Part shown: positions 15,938 through 25,132 of the stretch, one piece after another
Layout of the letters: every line of letters starts with the position of its first letter
Numbering within the stretch: the stretch's first letter is position 1
DNA from: an uncultured Desulfovibrio sp.
GTDB lineage: Bacteria > Desulfobacterota > Desulfovibrionia > Desulfovibrionales > Desulfovibrionaceae
Length of the DNA: 64,000 nt
NCBI GenBank assembly: GCA_937926875.1
Contig: CALBAX010000115.1
Span: 1 to 64,000, forward strand
Reading direction: 5' to 3'
The notes under the pieces: generated by a model
What the model saw: the letters and a program-made list of their open reading frames with translations, nothing else
What the model was told of the DNA's origin: nothing
The model's database searches: none
Program-made: the position numbers and the translations under genes

Positions 15938-18697
15938 ATGTCGCTGAAACAACGCCTCGGGCTTGCCGCAGAGCCCGTCTTTCTCATGGATGGCTCGGCC
16001 TTCATCTATCGCGGCTTTTTTGCCAACAGGAACATGCAGCGTTCCGACGGCTTCCCCACCAATTCCCTGGTGGTGGTCAGCCGCGTGCTGCTGCGCATCC
16101 TGCGCGAGGAGCGTCCCCGCTATTTCGCCTTCGTGCAGGACGGCAAGGGCCCCAACTTCCGGCACGGGATATTCCCCCTTTACAAGGCCAACCGCGATGC
16201 CACGCCCGAAGACCTGGTACGCCAGCTGGACCCCATCCAGCGCATGGTGCGGGCCCTGGGCCTGCGGCTGGAAGTCTCGCAGGGCTGCGAGGCCGACGAC
16301 TGCATCGCCTCGCTGGCGGCGCGCTTCGCGGCGGAACATCCCGTCGTCATCGTCAGCGGTGACAAGGACCTGAAACAGTGCCTGGGCCCCAACGTCTACA
16401 TGTGGGATCCGGCCTCCAAGGAAGAAAAGCTGGTGAGCGAGGCCGACTTCACGGCAGAGAGCGGCGTGACGCCCGCCCAGTGGCCCGATGTGCAGGCCCT
16501 CATCGGCGATACCAGCGACAATATCCCCGGCGTGCCGGGCATCGGCCCCAAGACCGCGCGCCAGATCTTCTCCATCTGCCCCAGCCTTGAGGACATACGC
16601 GACCATTTCGTCCTGCTGCCGCCCAAATTGCAGGCCAAGTTGCAGGAACATCTGGAAAACATGTTCATCTGGCGCGAGCTCACCACCCTGAGACGCGATT
16701 TTTGTCCCGGCGTCACGCTGGACGACCTGCGCGTGCGCCCGCTGGATGCCGCCACCTGCGCCCTGCTCACGGAAGAATTCGAGCTCTTCGCCCTGCGGCG
16801 CGAGCTGGCCGCCCTGGACCGTTTGCAGGCCGCCGAGGCCGACCTGCCCGAAGAGTTCCTGGATGCGGGCAGCATCCGTGGGGACGCACAGCCCGAGGCC
16901 GGGAAGAAGGCGGCTGCGGAACAGGCCTCCCTGCCGCTGGCCCAGCCTGCCCGCAGTGGTCGTGCCACCAGCCAGATGAGCCTTCTGGACGCCATGCCGC
17001 AGGGATCCGCGCCCGCGCTGGATGACGTATCGGCCCTGCCGGACTGCCGGGGGGCCCGCGTGGCCCTGATCTGGGCCCACGGAGACCGGGAGGCTCCCTA
17101 TCTTGCCGTGGAGGATGCTGGCGGAAGCCCTCTGGGCGAATGGCAGTGGACAGGCCCCGTGGCTGGACTGGCCCGCTGGCTGGCCCCTGCCCGCACTCTG
17201 GTGACGGCCGATCTCAAGGGCATGCTGACCGCCGCGCCCTGCTGGCACTTCCTGGCCGGACGCGCGGCGGACTGCATCGACCTGGGCGTGGCCGCCTATC
17301 TGCTGAATCCCGAAGAGAACGATTACGGCTGGCCCCGCCTTTCGTCCCGCTGGGGCGCCGTGCTGCGGCATGAGCTGGAGAGCAGGGGCGAGACGGCCCC
17401 CGGCCCCGCACGCCTGGGGCTGGCCATGGCGCGGCTGTTCGGGCAGCGCATGGAAAAAGACGGCCTTCTGGAGCTGTTCCGGCGGCTGGAGATGCCCCTG
17501 CTGCCCGTGCTGGCAGGCATGGAGCAGAGCGGGGTGGCCATCGACGCCGCGGCCTTCCGGGCTTTCCTCGACGACGTGCAGGGGCAGCTGGACCAGCTCA
17601 CAGCCCATGTCTACGAGCTGGCGGGCACGCAGTTCAACATCCGCTCGGCCCAGCAGCTGGGCGACGTGCTGTTCAACGGGCTGGGCCTGCCCGCACCGCG
17701 CAAGACCAAGGGCGGCCAGGCATCCACCAGTCAGCAGACCCTGGAGAAACTGGCCGGGCAGCATCCGGTGGTGGACAGCATCCTGCAGTACCGCAAGCTG
17801 GAGAAGATGCGCTCCACCTATCTCGATCCCCTGCCGCGTCTGGTGGATCCTCAGGGCCGCATCCACACCACCTTCAACCAGAAGGCCACGGCCACGGGAC
17901 GGCTCTCTTCCAGCAATCCCAACCTCCAGAACATCCCCGTGCGCGGACCGCTGGGCAAGCGCATGCGCTCCTGCTTCATCGCCGGGCCGGGCCGCCTGCT
18001 GGTCTCGGCCGACTATTCGCAGGTGGAGCTGCGCGTGCTGGCCCATGTCTCGCAGGATCCGGCCCTGCTGGAAGCCTTCCGCAACGGCGAAGACATCCAT
18101 GCCCGCACGGCGGCCCTGGTCTATGACCTGCCGCCCGATCAGGTGAGCCCGGACCAGCGCCGCAATGCCAAGACCATCAACTTCGGCCTCATCTACGGCA
18201 TGGGCGCCCAGAAGCTGGCCCAGGAACTCAAGATCAGCACCGCGCAGGCCAGGGATTTCATTGCCCGTTATTTCGAGCGCCTGCAGGGCCTGAAGGCGTT
18301 CTATGAAGGCGTGGAGGCCTCGGCCCGCCAGCACGGCTTCGTGACCACCCTGGGCGGGCGCCGCCGCCTGCTGCCGGACATCAATTCCGCCAGCGGCCAG
18401 GCCGCGGCCCTGGCCCGCCGTCAGGCCATCAACACCGTGATCCAGGGCTCGGCGGCGGACATCATCAAGCTGGCCATGCTGGCCGTGGCCCGTGACGAGC
18501 GCCTGCGGGAGCTGGATGCCCGTCTGCTGCTGCAGGTGCACGACGAACTTTTGCTGGAAGTGCCCGCTGCCGCTGCCGAAGAGGCCGGGGCCCTGGTGGC
18601 CCGTCTCATGCAGGATGTCTGCCCCGCAGGCAGGGAGCTTTCCGTGCCTTTGCTGGTGGACTGGGGCACCGGTCATGACTGGGGCGCGGCGCACTAG
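15938..18697 (+). CDS. polA: DNA polymerase I
   Basis: Replicative repair polymerase that removes primers and fills gaps. 919 residues: 5'-nuclease domain ~1-290 (FVQDGKGPNFRHGIFP, QGCEADDCIASLA, GDTSDNIPGVPGIGPKTA), a 3'-5' exonuclease-like fold ~350-510, and the A-family polymerase domain with motif A DYSQVELRVLAH, motif B RRNAKTINFGLIYG and motif C QVHDELLLEVP. The exonuclease acidic residues look lost: VALIWAHG stands where D-x-E is expected and later Asp positions are also missing, so proofreading is probably absent. The ribosome site is poor (CCGGATTGCC). Confidence 0.97.
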   Translation: MSLKQRLGLAAEPVFLMDGSAFIYRGFFANRNMQRSDGFPTNSLVVVSRVLLRILREERPRYFAFVQDGKGPNFRHGIFPLYKANRDATPEDLVRQLDPIQRMVRALGLRLEVSQGCEADDCIASLAARFAAEHPVVIVSGDKDLKQCLGPNVYMWDPASKEEKLVSEADFTAESGVTPAQWPDVQALIGDTSDNIPGVPGIGPKTARQIFSICPSLEDIRDHFVLLPPKLQAKLQEHLENMFIWRELTTLRRDFCPGVTLDDLRVRPLDAATCALLTEEFELFALRRELAALDRLQAAEADLPEEFLDAGSIRGDAQPEAGKKAAAEQASLPLAQPARSGRATSQMSLLDAMPQGSAPALDDVSALPDCRGARVALIWAHGDREAPYLAVEDAGGSPLGEWQWTGPVAGLARWLAPARTLVTADLKGMLTAAPCWHFLAGRAADCIDLGVAAYLLNPEENDYGWPRLSSRWGAVLRHELESRGETAPGPARLGLAMARLFGQRMEKDGLLELFRRLEMPLLPVLAGMEQSGVAIDAAAFRAFLDDVQGQLDQLTAHVYELAGTQFNIRSAQQLGDVLFNGLGLPAPRKTKGGQASTSQQTLEKLAGQHPVVDSILQYRKLEKMRSTYLDPLPRLVDPQGRIHTTFNQKATATGRLSSSNPNLQNIPVRGPLGKRMRSCFIAGPGRLLVSADYSQVELRVLAHVSQDPALLEAFRNGEDIHARTAALVYDLPPDQVSPDQRRNAKTINFGLIYGMGAQKLAQELKISTAQARDFIARYFERLQGLKAFYEGVEASARQHGFVTTLGGRRRLLPDINSASGQAAALARRQAINTVIQGSAADIIKLAMLAVARDERLRELDARLLLQVHDELLLEVPAAAAEEAGALVARLMQDVCPAGRELSVPLLVDWGTGHDWGAAH

Positions 18698-18723
18698 GCC
18701 CTGCCGGCACACAGCACATGACT

Positions 18724-18779
18724 GCTTTGGGGGGAAGGGGAGCGCCTCTCGCGTGCGTCGGGGCCCCTTTCCCCAAAGC
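18724..18779 (+). terminator. Long inverted repeat after polA, possible terminator
   Basis: GCTTTGGGGGGAAGGGG pairs with CCCCTTTCCCCAAAGC around a 23-base GC-rich loop, then TTGTTCCTTTTTCG follows. It is one of several purine-rich hairpins at gene ends in this window. Confidence 0.6.
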
Positions 18780-19089
18780 TTGTTCCTTTTTCGCGTGCGT
18801 TGCGGAAAAACGGCAGGAGAGACGGGTATCGCCGCCTTCCGCTGAGGTTTCCCCCTTCGGGGGCGAGGAGGGCAGGGGCCAGCCCGTCCTTTGGGGGGAA
18901 CAGTGTCCTGCCTGTTGGACGGCAGGCAGGAGCGGAAGAAAACAGGAATAAAAATAGCAATGTTTTCAAATCGTTTTTGGCTTGGTTCAAAAATTTGGCA
19001 AAAAAAGGATGACAGTCGGAGCATTTTGATATACACCAACCCGCAGCCGTCTGGAATACGGCACAAATTTGGCATTCCGTCGTGAATGC

Positions 19090-19118
19090 TTGACAAGTTG
19101 CGCGCTTTAAGATAAAGA
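19090..19118 (+). promoter_or_regulatory. Probable promoter of rplM-rpsI
   Basis: TTGACA at 19090-19095, a 17-base spacer and TAAAGA at 19113-19118 (three of six consensus positions). It leaves a leader of about 100 bases before rplM, long enough for ribosomal-protein autoregulation, although I recognise no known leader fold. Confidence 0.5.
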
Positions 19119-19226
19119 GCGCTTTCTTTGTGAGCGATACTGTCGTCACCCGTTAGGCGGCACGTCGCAGACGGATTTTCCGCCGCTTGATGGCTACTGA
19201 GATAAGTAGATGAGGAGTTCATCCCG

Positions 19227-19661
19227 ATGAAGACGTTCAGCCCCACCCCGAAAGACATCAACCACGAATGGTTTGTGGTTGACGCCCAGGATCAGGTGCT
19301 TGGTCGTCTGGCCAGCCAGATCGCCCACCGCCTGCGCGGCAAGCATAAGCCCGAATTTGCCCGTCACATGGACAACGGCGACTTTATCGTCGTGGTCAAC
19401 TGCGAAAAGATCAAGGTGACCGGCACCAAGATGGCCCACAAGAACTACTATCGCCACTCCGGTTGGGTGGGCGGTCTGAAGACCACCTCCCTGGGCGATA
19501 TGCTGGCTTCCAAGCCCGAGCGTGTGCTCATGGCCGCTGTGCGTGGCATGCTGCCCAAGAACCGTCTTGGCCGCGCCATGCTGAAGAAGCTCAAGATTTA
19601 CGCGGGCCCCGAACACCCGCATACGGCTCAGAACCCGCAGCCGCTGACCCTGCCTTACTAA
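19227..19661 (+). CDS. rplM: 50S ribosomal protein L13
   Basis: Large-subunit ribosomal protein, 144 residues as usual. Typical motifs: WFVVDAQDQVLGRLASQIA, the RGK-containing LRGKHKPEF, KNYYRHSGWVGGLK and the C-terminal AVRGMLPKNRLGRAM. GAGGAG lies ten bases before the ATG. It forms the conserved rplM-rpsI pair with a 12-base gap. Confidence 0.99.
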   Translation: MKTFSPTPKDINHEWFVVDAQDQVLGRLASQIAHRLRGKHKPEFARHMDNGDFIVVVNCEKIKVTGTKMAHKNYYRHSGWVGGLKTTSLGDMLASKPERVLMAAVRGMLPKNRLGRAMLKKLKIYAGPEHPHTAQNPQPLTLPY

Positions 19662-19673
19662 GGAGCGCACGTC

Positions 19674-20066
19674 ATGAGCGACAAATTCGAATACGGCACC
19701 GGCCGCCGCAAGACCGCCACTGCCCGCACCCGCGTCTACGCTGGCTCCGGCAACATCACGGTGAACGGTCGTGCCTTTGAAGATTACTTCCCCCGCAAGA
19801 CCCTGCAGATGATCATCCGTCAGCCCCTCGTGCTGTCCAAGCTGGCTGAAAAGCTGGACGTGCGCGTCAACGTGGCTGGTGGCGGCGTGGCCGGTCAGGC
19901 CGAAGCCGTGCGTCACGGTATTTCCCGCGCCCTGCTGCTGGTGGATCCCGCCCTTCGTCCTATCCTGAAGAAGGCCGGCTTCCTGACCCGCGATGCGCGC
20001 AAGAAGGAACGCAAAAAGTACGGTCTGCGCGCTGCCCGCGCTCGTTACCAGTACTCGAAGCGTTAA
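19674..20066 (+). CDS. rpsI: 30S ribosomal protein S9
   Basis: Small-subunit protein, 130 residues. It shows the family N-terminus YGTGRRKTATARTRVY and the invariant basic C-terminus ending QYSKR that reaches the ribosomal P site. It is followed by a strong terminator and preceded by rplM in the standard pair. Confidence 0.99.
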   Translation: MSDKFEYGTGRRKTATARTRVYAGSGNITVNGRAFEDYFPRKTLQMIIRQPLVLSKLAEKLDVRVNVAGGGVAGQAEAVRHGISRALLLVDPALRPILKKAGFLTRDARKKERKKYGLRAARARYQYSKR

Positions 20067-20091
20067 TCCGCACTCCGGATCACGGAACCTC

Positions 20092-20126
20092 AAGGGGTGG
20101 GCCATTGTTGGCCCACCCCTTTTCTG
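20092..20126 (+). terminator. Rho-independent terminator of rplM-rpsI
   Basis: AAGGGGTGGGCC and GGCCCACCCCTT pair perfectly around ATTGTT and run into TTTTCTG, 25 bases after the rpsI stop. Confidence 0.95.
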
Positions 20127-20353
20127 TTATCTTCCGCCCGTCCTGTCCCGGGGAGAGGGACGGCCGTGTCCGCTTCTTCACGGTCTTGCCGCCTCTGTCT
20201 CCGCTGCCGTCCGAGTCCCTGTCTTCCTGCAGGGCCGCACCGGCATCCTCCCATCCCGCCTTGGCGGTGGATGGCGGGCCGGTTGCTCCTTCGCGTTGGG
20301 CCGCACGCCCCGGGATGTTGTCGCCATCTTTTTGCCATGAGGTTTCCCACGCC

Positions 20354-22105
20354 ATGCCCGTGATCCCCGAAGGCATCGCCTATGCCTATACCCACGAGAC
20401 GACCCAGGCCACGACCGGCTATTTTTCCTGCCAGCCGCCCGCATCCCTGACCCTGCCCCAGGCGCTGGCCCGTCTGGAGGCCACGCCCTTCGATGATTTT
20501 TTGCGCCAGCACTGCCTGCGCCAGCTGAGCCGTCGCTCGCCGGAGGAGATCAAAGATCTGGCCGATGAGCTGTACGACCGCGAGACCGACAGCTTCCGGC
20601 GCATGGGGCTTGCCGGTCTGCTGCTGGAGTGCTCGCTGCTGGTGCCCGAGCTGGCCCATTGCTGCGACAGCTTCCCCGAAGATGCCCTGCAGCGGCTGAC
20701 GCTGTCTTCCTCCCTGATCTACCTGCGCGCTGCCAGCCGGAAGGACTTTGGCCTCATGCAGGCCTGGAGCGCCCATTTTGCCGACAACATCGCCCGGCAC
20801 CACATGCTGCCGCACTGGGAAGAACTGGAGCTGGAACTGCCCTACAGTGAAGAAGAGCTGGAGGTCTGCCGCGAAGGTCTGCGGGCCCGGGCCGGGATGC
20901 TGGAGCGGGAACACGCCCGCTTGCAGGCAGAAGATCTGCCGCGCCTTGAGCGCCGTCCGGCACAGGAGACCTACGAGCAGGCCGTCAATGCTCTGCTGGA
21001 GAACGACGTCCTGGCCGGCCAGGAGATGCGGCATCAGGCCTCGCTGTCTCCCATCGCGCTGCTGCGCTCCTGGAAGGTGGATCTGGCCGTGGATTGCGGC
21101 CGCATGCGCCATAGCCTGCGCGGCGAGGCCACGGCCTACGGGCGCGGCCTTTCCCTGGCTGCGGCCCGGGCCTCTTACGCCATGGAGATCGTGGAGCGTG
21201 CCAGCAGCTATGTGAGCGTGGCCCGTACCGGCGAGCACACTTTCGAGGTGACGAACCGCCGCCGGCCCATGCCGCTGGTCCATGCTTCCTGCGCCAAGCT
21301 GCGGGCCCAGGGCAAGGATTTCCTGCCCCTGTCGTCCCTGCCGCTGGAAACGCCGTTCGAGGATTATGTGCCCCTGTACTGGCTGGAGGCCCGCGATCCT
21401 GACGGCAAGGCCGTGCTGGTGCCCGCGCAGGCGGTCTTCCTGTTCTGCAATCTGGACGAGCAGTCCCTGTTCCTGGCCGGTGGTTCCACGGGCCTGGCTT
21501 CCGGCAACACCGAGGACGAAGCCCGGCTGGCGGCGCTCACGGAGATCGTGGAGCGTGACGCCGAGGCCACCACGCCCTTCAGCCGCGAGGGCTGCTTCGT
21601 GCTCAAGAGCCGCGACGAACGTTTGCAGGCCCTGCTGGACGATTACGCGGCCCGCGGCATCCAGATCCAGTTCCAGGACATCACCACGGAGCTGGGCGTG
21701 CCGGTCTACCGCTGCTTCGTCATGAGCCGTCGCGGCGAGGTGGCACAGGCCACGGGCGCCAATCTGTGCGGCAGCCGGGCCGCGCTGGCGGCCCTGACCG
21801 AAGTGCCCTGGCCCTATCCGTATGGCGACCCCACCGGCCCCGCTCTGGGCGGCCTGCCGGTGCGCTGGCTGGAAGATTTGCCCGACTACAGCCTGCCGTC
21901 GGCCGCAGCTTCCTGCAAGCTGCTGGAAAAGACGCTGTGCGCCCAGGGCCGTACGCCCCTGTATGTGGACATCTCCCGCAAGGATCTGGACATGCCTGTG
22001 GTGCGTGCCCTGGTCCCCGGTCTGGAGCTCACCGCCGATTTCGACCGCTTCTCCCGGCCCTCGCTGCGCCTGCTGGCCCGCTACACGGCCCGCTGGCAGA
22101 GGTAG
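20354..22105 (+). CDS. YcaO-domain protein with an unusual N-terminal domain
   Basis: YcaO enzymes use ATP to activate a peptide backbone amide (azoline, thioamide or amidine formation; E. coli YcaO helps RimO). 583 residues. The C-terminal YcaO domain (~230-580) has the ATP motifs: RGEATAYGRGLSLAAARASY with MEIVER (~256-282) and STGLASGNTEDEARLAAL with TEIVERDAEA (~378-405). The N-terminal ~200 residues are helical with paired Cys (HCC at 102-104) and match nothing I recognise; E. coli YcaO has no such N-terminus. No precursor peptide, TfuA or E1-like partner is adjacent. Start chosen at ATG 20354, after GAGGTTT. Confidence 0.85.
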   Translation: MPVIPEGIAYAYTHETTQATTGYFSCQPPASLTLPQALARLEATPFDDFLRQHCLRQLSRRSPEEIKDLADELYDRETDSFRRMGLAGLLLECSLLVPELAHCCDSFPEDALQRLTLSSSLIYLRAASRKDFGLMQAWSAHFADNIARHHMLPHWEELELELPYSEEELEVCREGLRARAGMLEREHARLQAEDLPRLERRPAQETYEQAVNALLENDVLAGQEMRHQASLSPIALLRSWKVDLAVDCGRMRHSLRGEATAYGRGLSLAAARASYAMEIVERASSYVSVARTGEHTFEVTNRRRPMPLVHASCAKLRAQGKDFLPLSSLPLETPFEDYVPLYWLEARDPDGKAVLVPAQAVFLFCNLDEQSLFLAGGSTGLASGNTEDEARLAALTEIVERDAEATTPFSREGCFVLKSRDERLQALLDDYAARGIQIQFQDITTELGVPVYRCFVMSRRGEVAQATGANLCGSRAALAALTEVPWPYPYGDPTGPALGGLPVRWLEDLPDYSLPSAAASCKLLEKTLCAQGRTPLYVDISRKDLDMPVVRALVPGLELTADFDRFSRPSLRLLARYTARWQR

Positions 22106-22441
22106 GAAAATCTGATCGGGGGAGGAACCCCCTTTTGCTTGCGGCAAAAAGTGGGTTCCTCCCCCGTGCCCCCTCCTCCCCCAAAAACCGCCATACGGGG
22201 AGGCACCGTATTTTGGACACATGGTTCGCCCCCGGGGCGCGTGGTCCAAATGTGATTTTTGAATAATGCGGGAAGCGGATAGCAGCGGCCATCCCGCGGC
22301 CATGAAAAAAGGACGCCTTGGCGTCCTTTTTTTGTGGCCTGATAAACGTTTTTGGGAGGAAAGAGGGGAGCGCGAGGGGGGAAAGGAGGACCTTTTTTCA
22401 AAAAGGTCTCCTTTCCCCCCTCGCTCAAATGTCTCTTCCTG
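22106..22441. repeat. Intergenic region built of four successive hairpins
   Basis: Between the convergent YcaO and LysR genes lie (a) 22118-22165, 13-bp arms GGGGGAGGAACCC/GGGTTCCTCCCCC enclosing CTTTTGC/GCAAAAAG; (b) 22212-22250, arms TTTGGAC/GTCCAAA enclosing GCCCC/GGGGC; (c) 22304-22333, AAAAAAGGACGCC/GGCGTCCTTTTTT, a bidirectional terminator; (d) 22372-22423, ~24-bp arms with one bulge. Element (d) ends 19 bases from the LysR stop. No gene is present. Confidence 0.85.
22304..22333. terminator. Bidirectional Rho-independent terminator
   Basis: AAAAAAGGACGCC and GGCGTCCTTTTTTT pair around TT, giving a U-tail on both strands. It suits the convergent YcaO (plus) and LysR (minus) genes. Confidence 0.92.
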
Positions 22442-23437
22442 CTAGGCGTGCATCAGGCGGGCAAGGGCCGCATTGCTCTGCTGGCCTTTTTCCTCCAGCC
22501 AGTCCAGGAATCCCTGGAGCTTGGGGGAAGGATTGGTGTGACGGGGCCAGGCGGCGTAGTAGGAGCGGAACGCCGTGGTGGGCGGCAGGTCGGGGAAGGG
22601 GGTGACCAGCTTTTGTTCCGCCAGCAGGGGAGCGATGAGGCTGCAACGCCCCAAGGCCACGCCCAGGCCGTGGCTGGCGGCCACGGAAGCCCCGTAGGTA
22701 TGGTCGAAGGTGACGAAGTTCAGGCAGTTGGAGATGTCCACATGGTTCCTGTCGGCCCATTCCTGCCATTCGGCCGTGGTGGCAGCGTAATGCCAGGCGG
22801 CGGAGTCATGGAGCAGGGTGCAGGCGGGCAGGTTCTCGGGATGGCCCATCAGGTCGTGCTTTTGCGCATATTCGGGTGAGCAGACGGGCAGGGTGGCCTC
22901 GTCCATGAACTTGCGCGAGGTCAGGCCGCTGACGTGGCTCTCGGCATAATAAAGGGCCACGTCCACCGTGGAGTCCCCGTGGAAATCTATGGGAGCGTTG
23001 CCGGTACGCACATGCAGCTGCATGGAGGGATAGCGCTGCTGGAAGTCGCTCAGCTGGGGGATGAGCCAGGCCAGGGCCAGACTGGGGGCGGCATAGATGG
23101 TCAGGGAGCTGAAATCGTCCTGCAGCAGCTGGGTGATCTCCTCATAGATCTTCTGGAACGCGTTGAGGTAGACATCGCGCAGGCGTTCGCCCTCCGGTGT
23201 CAGGGAGACGGCGCGGGTCAGGCGGTTGAACAGGGGGAAGCCCAGTTCCTTTTCCAGACGGGCGATGCGGTGGCTGACAGCGCCGGAGGTCAGGCCAAGA
23301 TGCCGGGCCGCGGCCTTGAAGCTCATGTAACGTGCCGCGATAGCGAAGGTCTTGATGTTGATGAGGCTGGCGTCATCGTTGAGGACGCGGGCGATGCTGC
23401 GGGAACGCTGACGGTTTTTGCTGTCGGGAAGCGTCAC
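22442..23437 (-). CDS. LysR-family regulator (GcvA/DsdC-like subgroup)
   Basis: LTTR of 331 residues. The HTH spans ~25-85 (IKTFAIAARYMSFKAAARH then LTSGAVSHRIARLEKELG), of the GcvA/DsdC type. The remainder is the effector-binding domain. I chose GTG 23437 because AAGGAG lies five bases before it; the frame runs 46 codons further upstream without a comparable site. It diverges from the liv operon with 465 bases between them, the classic layout for an LTTR controlling the divergent genes, so regulation of livJHMGF is a reasonable inference. Confidence 0.9.
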   Translation of the reverse strand: MTLPDSKNRQRSRSIARVLNDDASLINIKTFAIAARYMSFKAAARHLGLTSGAVSHRIARLEKELGFPLFNRLTRAVSLTPEGERLRDVYLNAFQKIYEEITQLLQDDFSSLTIYAAPSLALAWLIPQLSDFQQRYPSMQLHVRTGNAPIDFHGDSTVDVALYYAESHVSGLTSRKFMDEATLPVCSPEYAQKHDLMGHPENLPACTLLHDSAAWHYAATTAEWQEWADRNHVDISNCLNFVTFDHTYGASVAASHGLGVALGRCSLIAPLLAEQKLVTPFPDLPPTTAFRSYYAAWPRHTNPSPKLQGFLDWLEEKGQQSNAALARLMHA

Positions 23438-23902
23438 GTTGTCTCCTTGGAGATCCCGCCCGAACGGGGCAGGGGATACGGACAGATGTATGCTGAGGAG
23501 GGGATAATCCTTTACTTCATGGGCTTTCGTCAATACGGGCAGGCGGGGCATCCCCGGGCGCATGGCAGGCCGCAAGCGGGCCCAGATTGGCCCGGGCGCG
23601 GGGAATTTTTGTCAGGATAGTGAAAAATATTGTTATTCAAACATGTTATATGATATAAACCGTAAAGGGCCGATCGTATAAAAAAGGCTTGGCGCTTGAC
23701 GTGAAAGAGGATAACTTTTTTCAACTGCGAATGAACCATTTTGCATGAGAGCATGCGCAGGGACTTTTTCGGCTTGGGTTTATGACCAAATTCACCCGGC
23801 AATTTGCGCAATGGGCGGATTTGGTGTATCTCAACAGGAATAGCTCCGGAAAAGGATCGCCGGGGCGAGCTTTTTCACCCTCCAAGACCTGGGAGATGAT
23901 TT
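23438..23902. other. Divergent control region between the LysR gene and liv operon
   Basis: 465 bases. The part at ~23605-23735 is AT-rich, with TATATGATATAAACC and related sequence suited to promoters on both strands. TTGACG at 23696-23701 is a -35 candidate without a good -10. An imperfect palindrome GCATGAGAGCATGC lies near 23743-23756. An open minus-strand frame here (23530-23811) lacks coding features. Binding sites of the LysR protein are likely within it but I cannot point to one. Confidence 0.5.
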
Positions 23903-25039
23903 ATGAAACTGGGCAAATTCGTTGGCTTGGCGCTGATGGCTCTGACCCTGGGGCTGGCCGGCCAGTCCCTGGCTGCTGAACCCATCAAGATCGGCGTGTA
24001 CCTGCCCCTGACCGGTCAGAATGCCTTTGGCGGCCAGCTTGAGCTGGAAGGGGTGCAGCTGGCTCTGAAGGAGATGCCGGAAGTGCTGGGCCGCCCCATT
24101 GAGCTGGTTGTGGTGGACAACAAGTCCGACAAGGTGGAAGCCGCCAATGCTGTCAAACGCCTGGTGGAACGCGACAAGGTCGTGGCCCTGATCGGTACCT
24201 ACGGTTCCTCTCTGGCCATGGCCGGTGCTGAAGTGGCCGAAAAGGCCAAGGTGCCCGGCGTGGGCACCTCCTGCACCAGCCCCCTGGTGACCCAGGGCAA
24301 GAAGTACTACTTCCGCGCCTGCTTCATCGACCCCTACCAGGGTGCCGCTGCCGCCACCTATGCCTATGAGAACCTGGGCCTGCGCAAGGCCGCCGTGCTC
24401 ATGGACATGACCAACGATTACGCTGTGGGCCTGTCCAGCTTCTTCACCCGCTCCTTCAAGAAGCTGGGTGGCGAAGTGGTGGCCAACCTCAAGTACAGCT
24501 CCGGTGACCAGGACTTCACTGCCCAGCTCACCGAACTGATCGCCAAAAAGCCCGAGATCGTCTTCATGCCCGCCTACTTCGCTGAAGGCGCCATCATCAT
24601 GAAGCAGGCCCGCGAACTGGGCGCAACCTTCCGTCTGATGGGCGCCGACGCCATGGACAACCCCGACACCGTAAAGCTGGCCGGCAAGGCTGCGGAAGGC
24701 TTCCTGCACACCACCTTCCCCTATGACGCCAAGATGCCCAATATGAGCGCCGAAGCCAAGAAGTTCACCGAAGCCTGGACCAAGGCCTATCCTGAAAAGG
24801 AAACCAACGTGAACGGCGCCCTGGGCTACAACTGCCTGTTCCTGATCGTCGACGCCATCAAGCGTGCCAATTCCGCTGATCCCGCTGCCATCACCAAGGC
24901 CCTGGCCCAGACCAAGGATCTGGTGACCCCGCTGGGCACCCTGACCATCAATGCCAGCCACGACGCCGAAATGCCCGTGGGCATCATTGAGTACAAGGAC
25001 GGCAAGCGCGTTTATCTGACCGAAGTCACTCCCAAGTAA
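23903..25039 (+). CDS. livJ: Branched-chain amino acid type ABC transporter, substrate-binding protein
   Basis: Periplasmic receptor of the HAAT family, 378 residues. A Sec signal peptide covers ~1-25 (MKLGKFVGLALMALTLGLAG, cleavage near QSLAA). The mature N-terminus EPIKIGVYLPLTGQNA is the LivK-like opening, and GTYGSSLAMAGAEVAEKAKVP forms part of the ligand cleft. GGGAGA precedes the ATG. It heads the five-gene liv operon. Family members also bind amides, urea or aromatic compounds, so branched-chain amino acids are only the default guess. Confidence 0.93.
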   Translation: MKLGKFVGLALMALTLGLAGQSLAAEPIKIGVYLPLTGQNAFGGQLELEGVQLALKEMPEVLGRPIELVVVDNKSDKVEAANAVKRLVERDKVVALIGTYGSSLAMAGAEVAEKAKVPGVGTSCTSPLVTQGKKYYFRACFIDPYQGAAAATYAYENLGLRKAAVLMDMTNDYAVGLSSFFTRSFKKLGGEVVANLKYSSGDQDFTAQLTELIAKKPEIVFMPAYFAEGAIIMKQARELGATFRLMGADAMDNPDTVKLAGKAAEGFLHTTFPYDAKMPNMSAEAKKFTEAWTKAYPEKETNVNGALGYNCLFLIVDAIKRANSADPAAITKALAQTKDLVTPLGTLTINASHDAEMPVGIIEYKDGKRVYLTEVTPK

Positions 25040-25132
25040 AGGGATCCGTCAGTTCACGGCGGGGCTCCGACGGGCCCCGCCGTCCCGTCTTCGCGCCCTT
25101 CGGGCGGATAAAGCTTATTTCCAGGTGGCCCC

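Larger units (their letters stand above)
18698..19226. other. Intergenic region between polA and rplM
   Basis: This 529-base gap contains a long purine-rich hairpin (18724-18779) close to the polA stop, a second small hairpin (CCCCCTTCGGGGG near 18850), an AT-richer stretch at ~18940-19035 and the rplM promoter and leader. No gene is supported. Confidence 0.6.

Noticed and set aside
15842..19261. A 1139-codon open frame on the minus strand across polA
   Set aside because: It is the antisense of an undoubted polA gene; high GC at third positions keeps this frame open, and its sequence is low-complexity without any domain.
23530..23811. A 93-codon minus-strand frame in the LysR-liv control region
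   Set aside because: It covers the AT-rich promoter region, lacks a ribosome site and shows no family resemblance.
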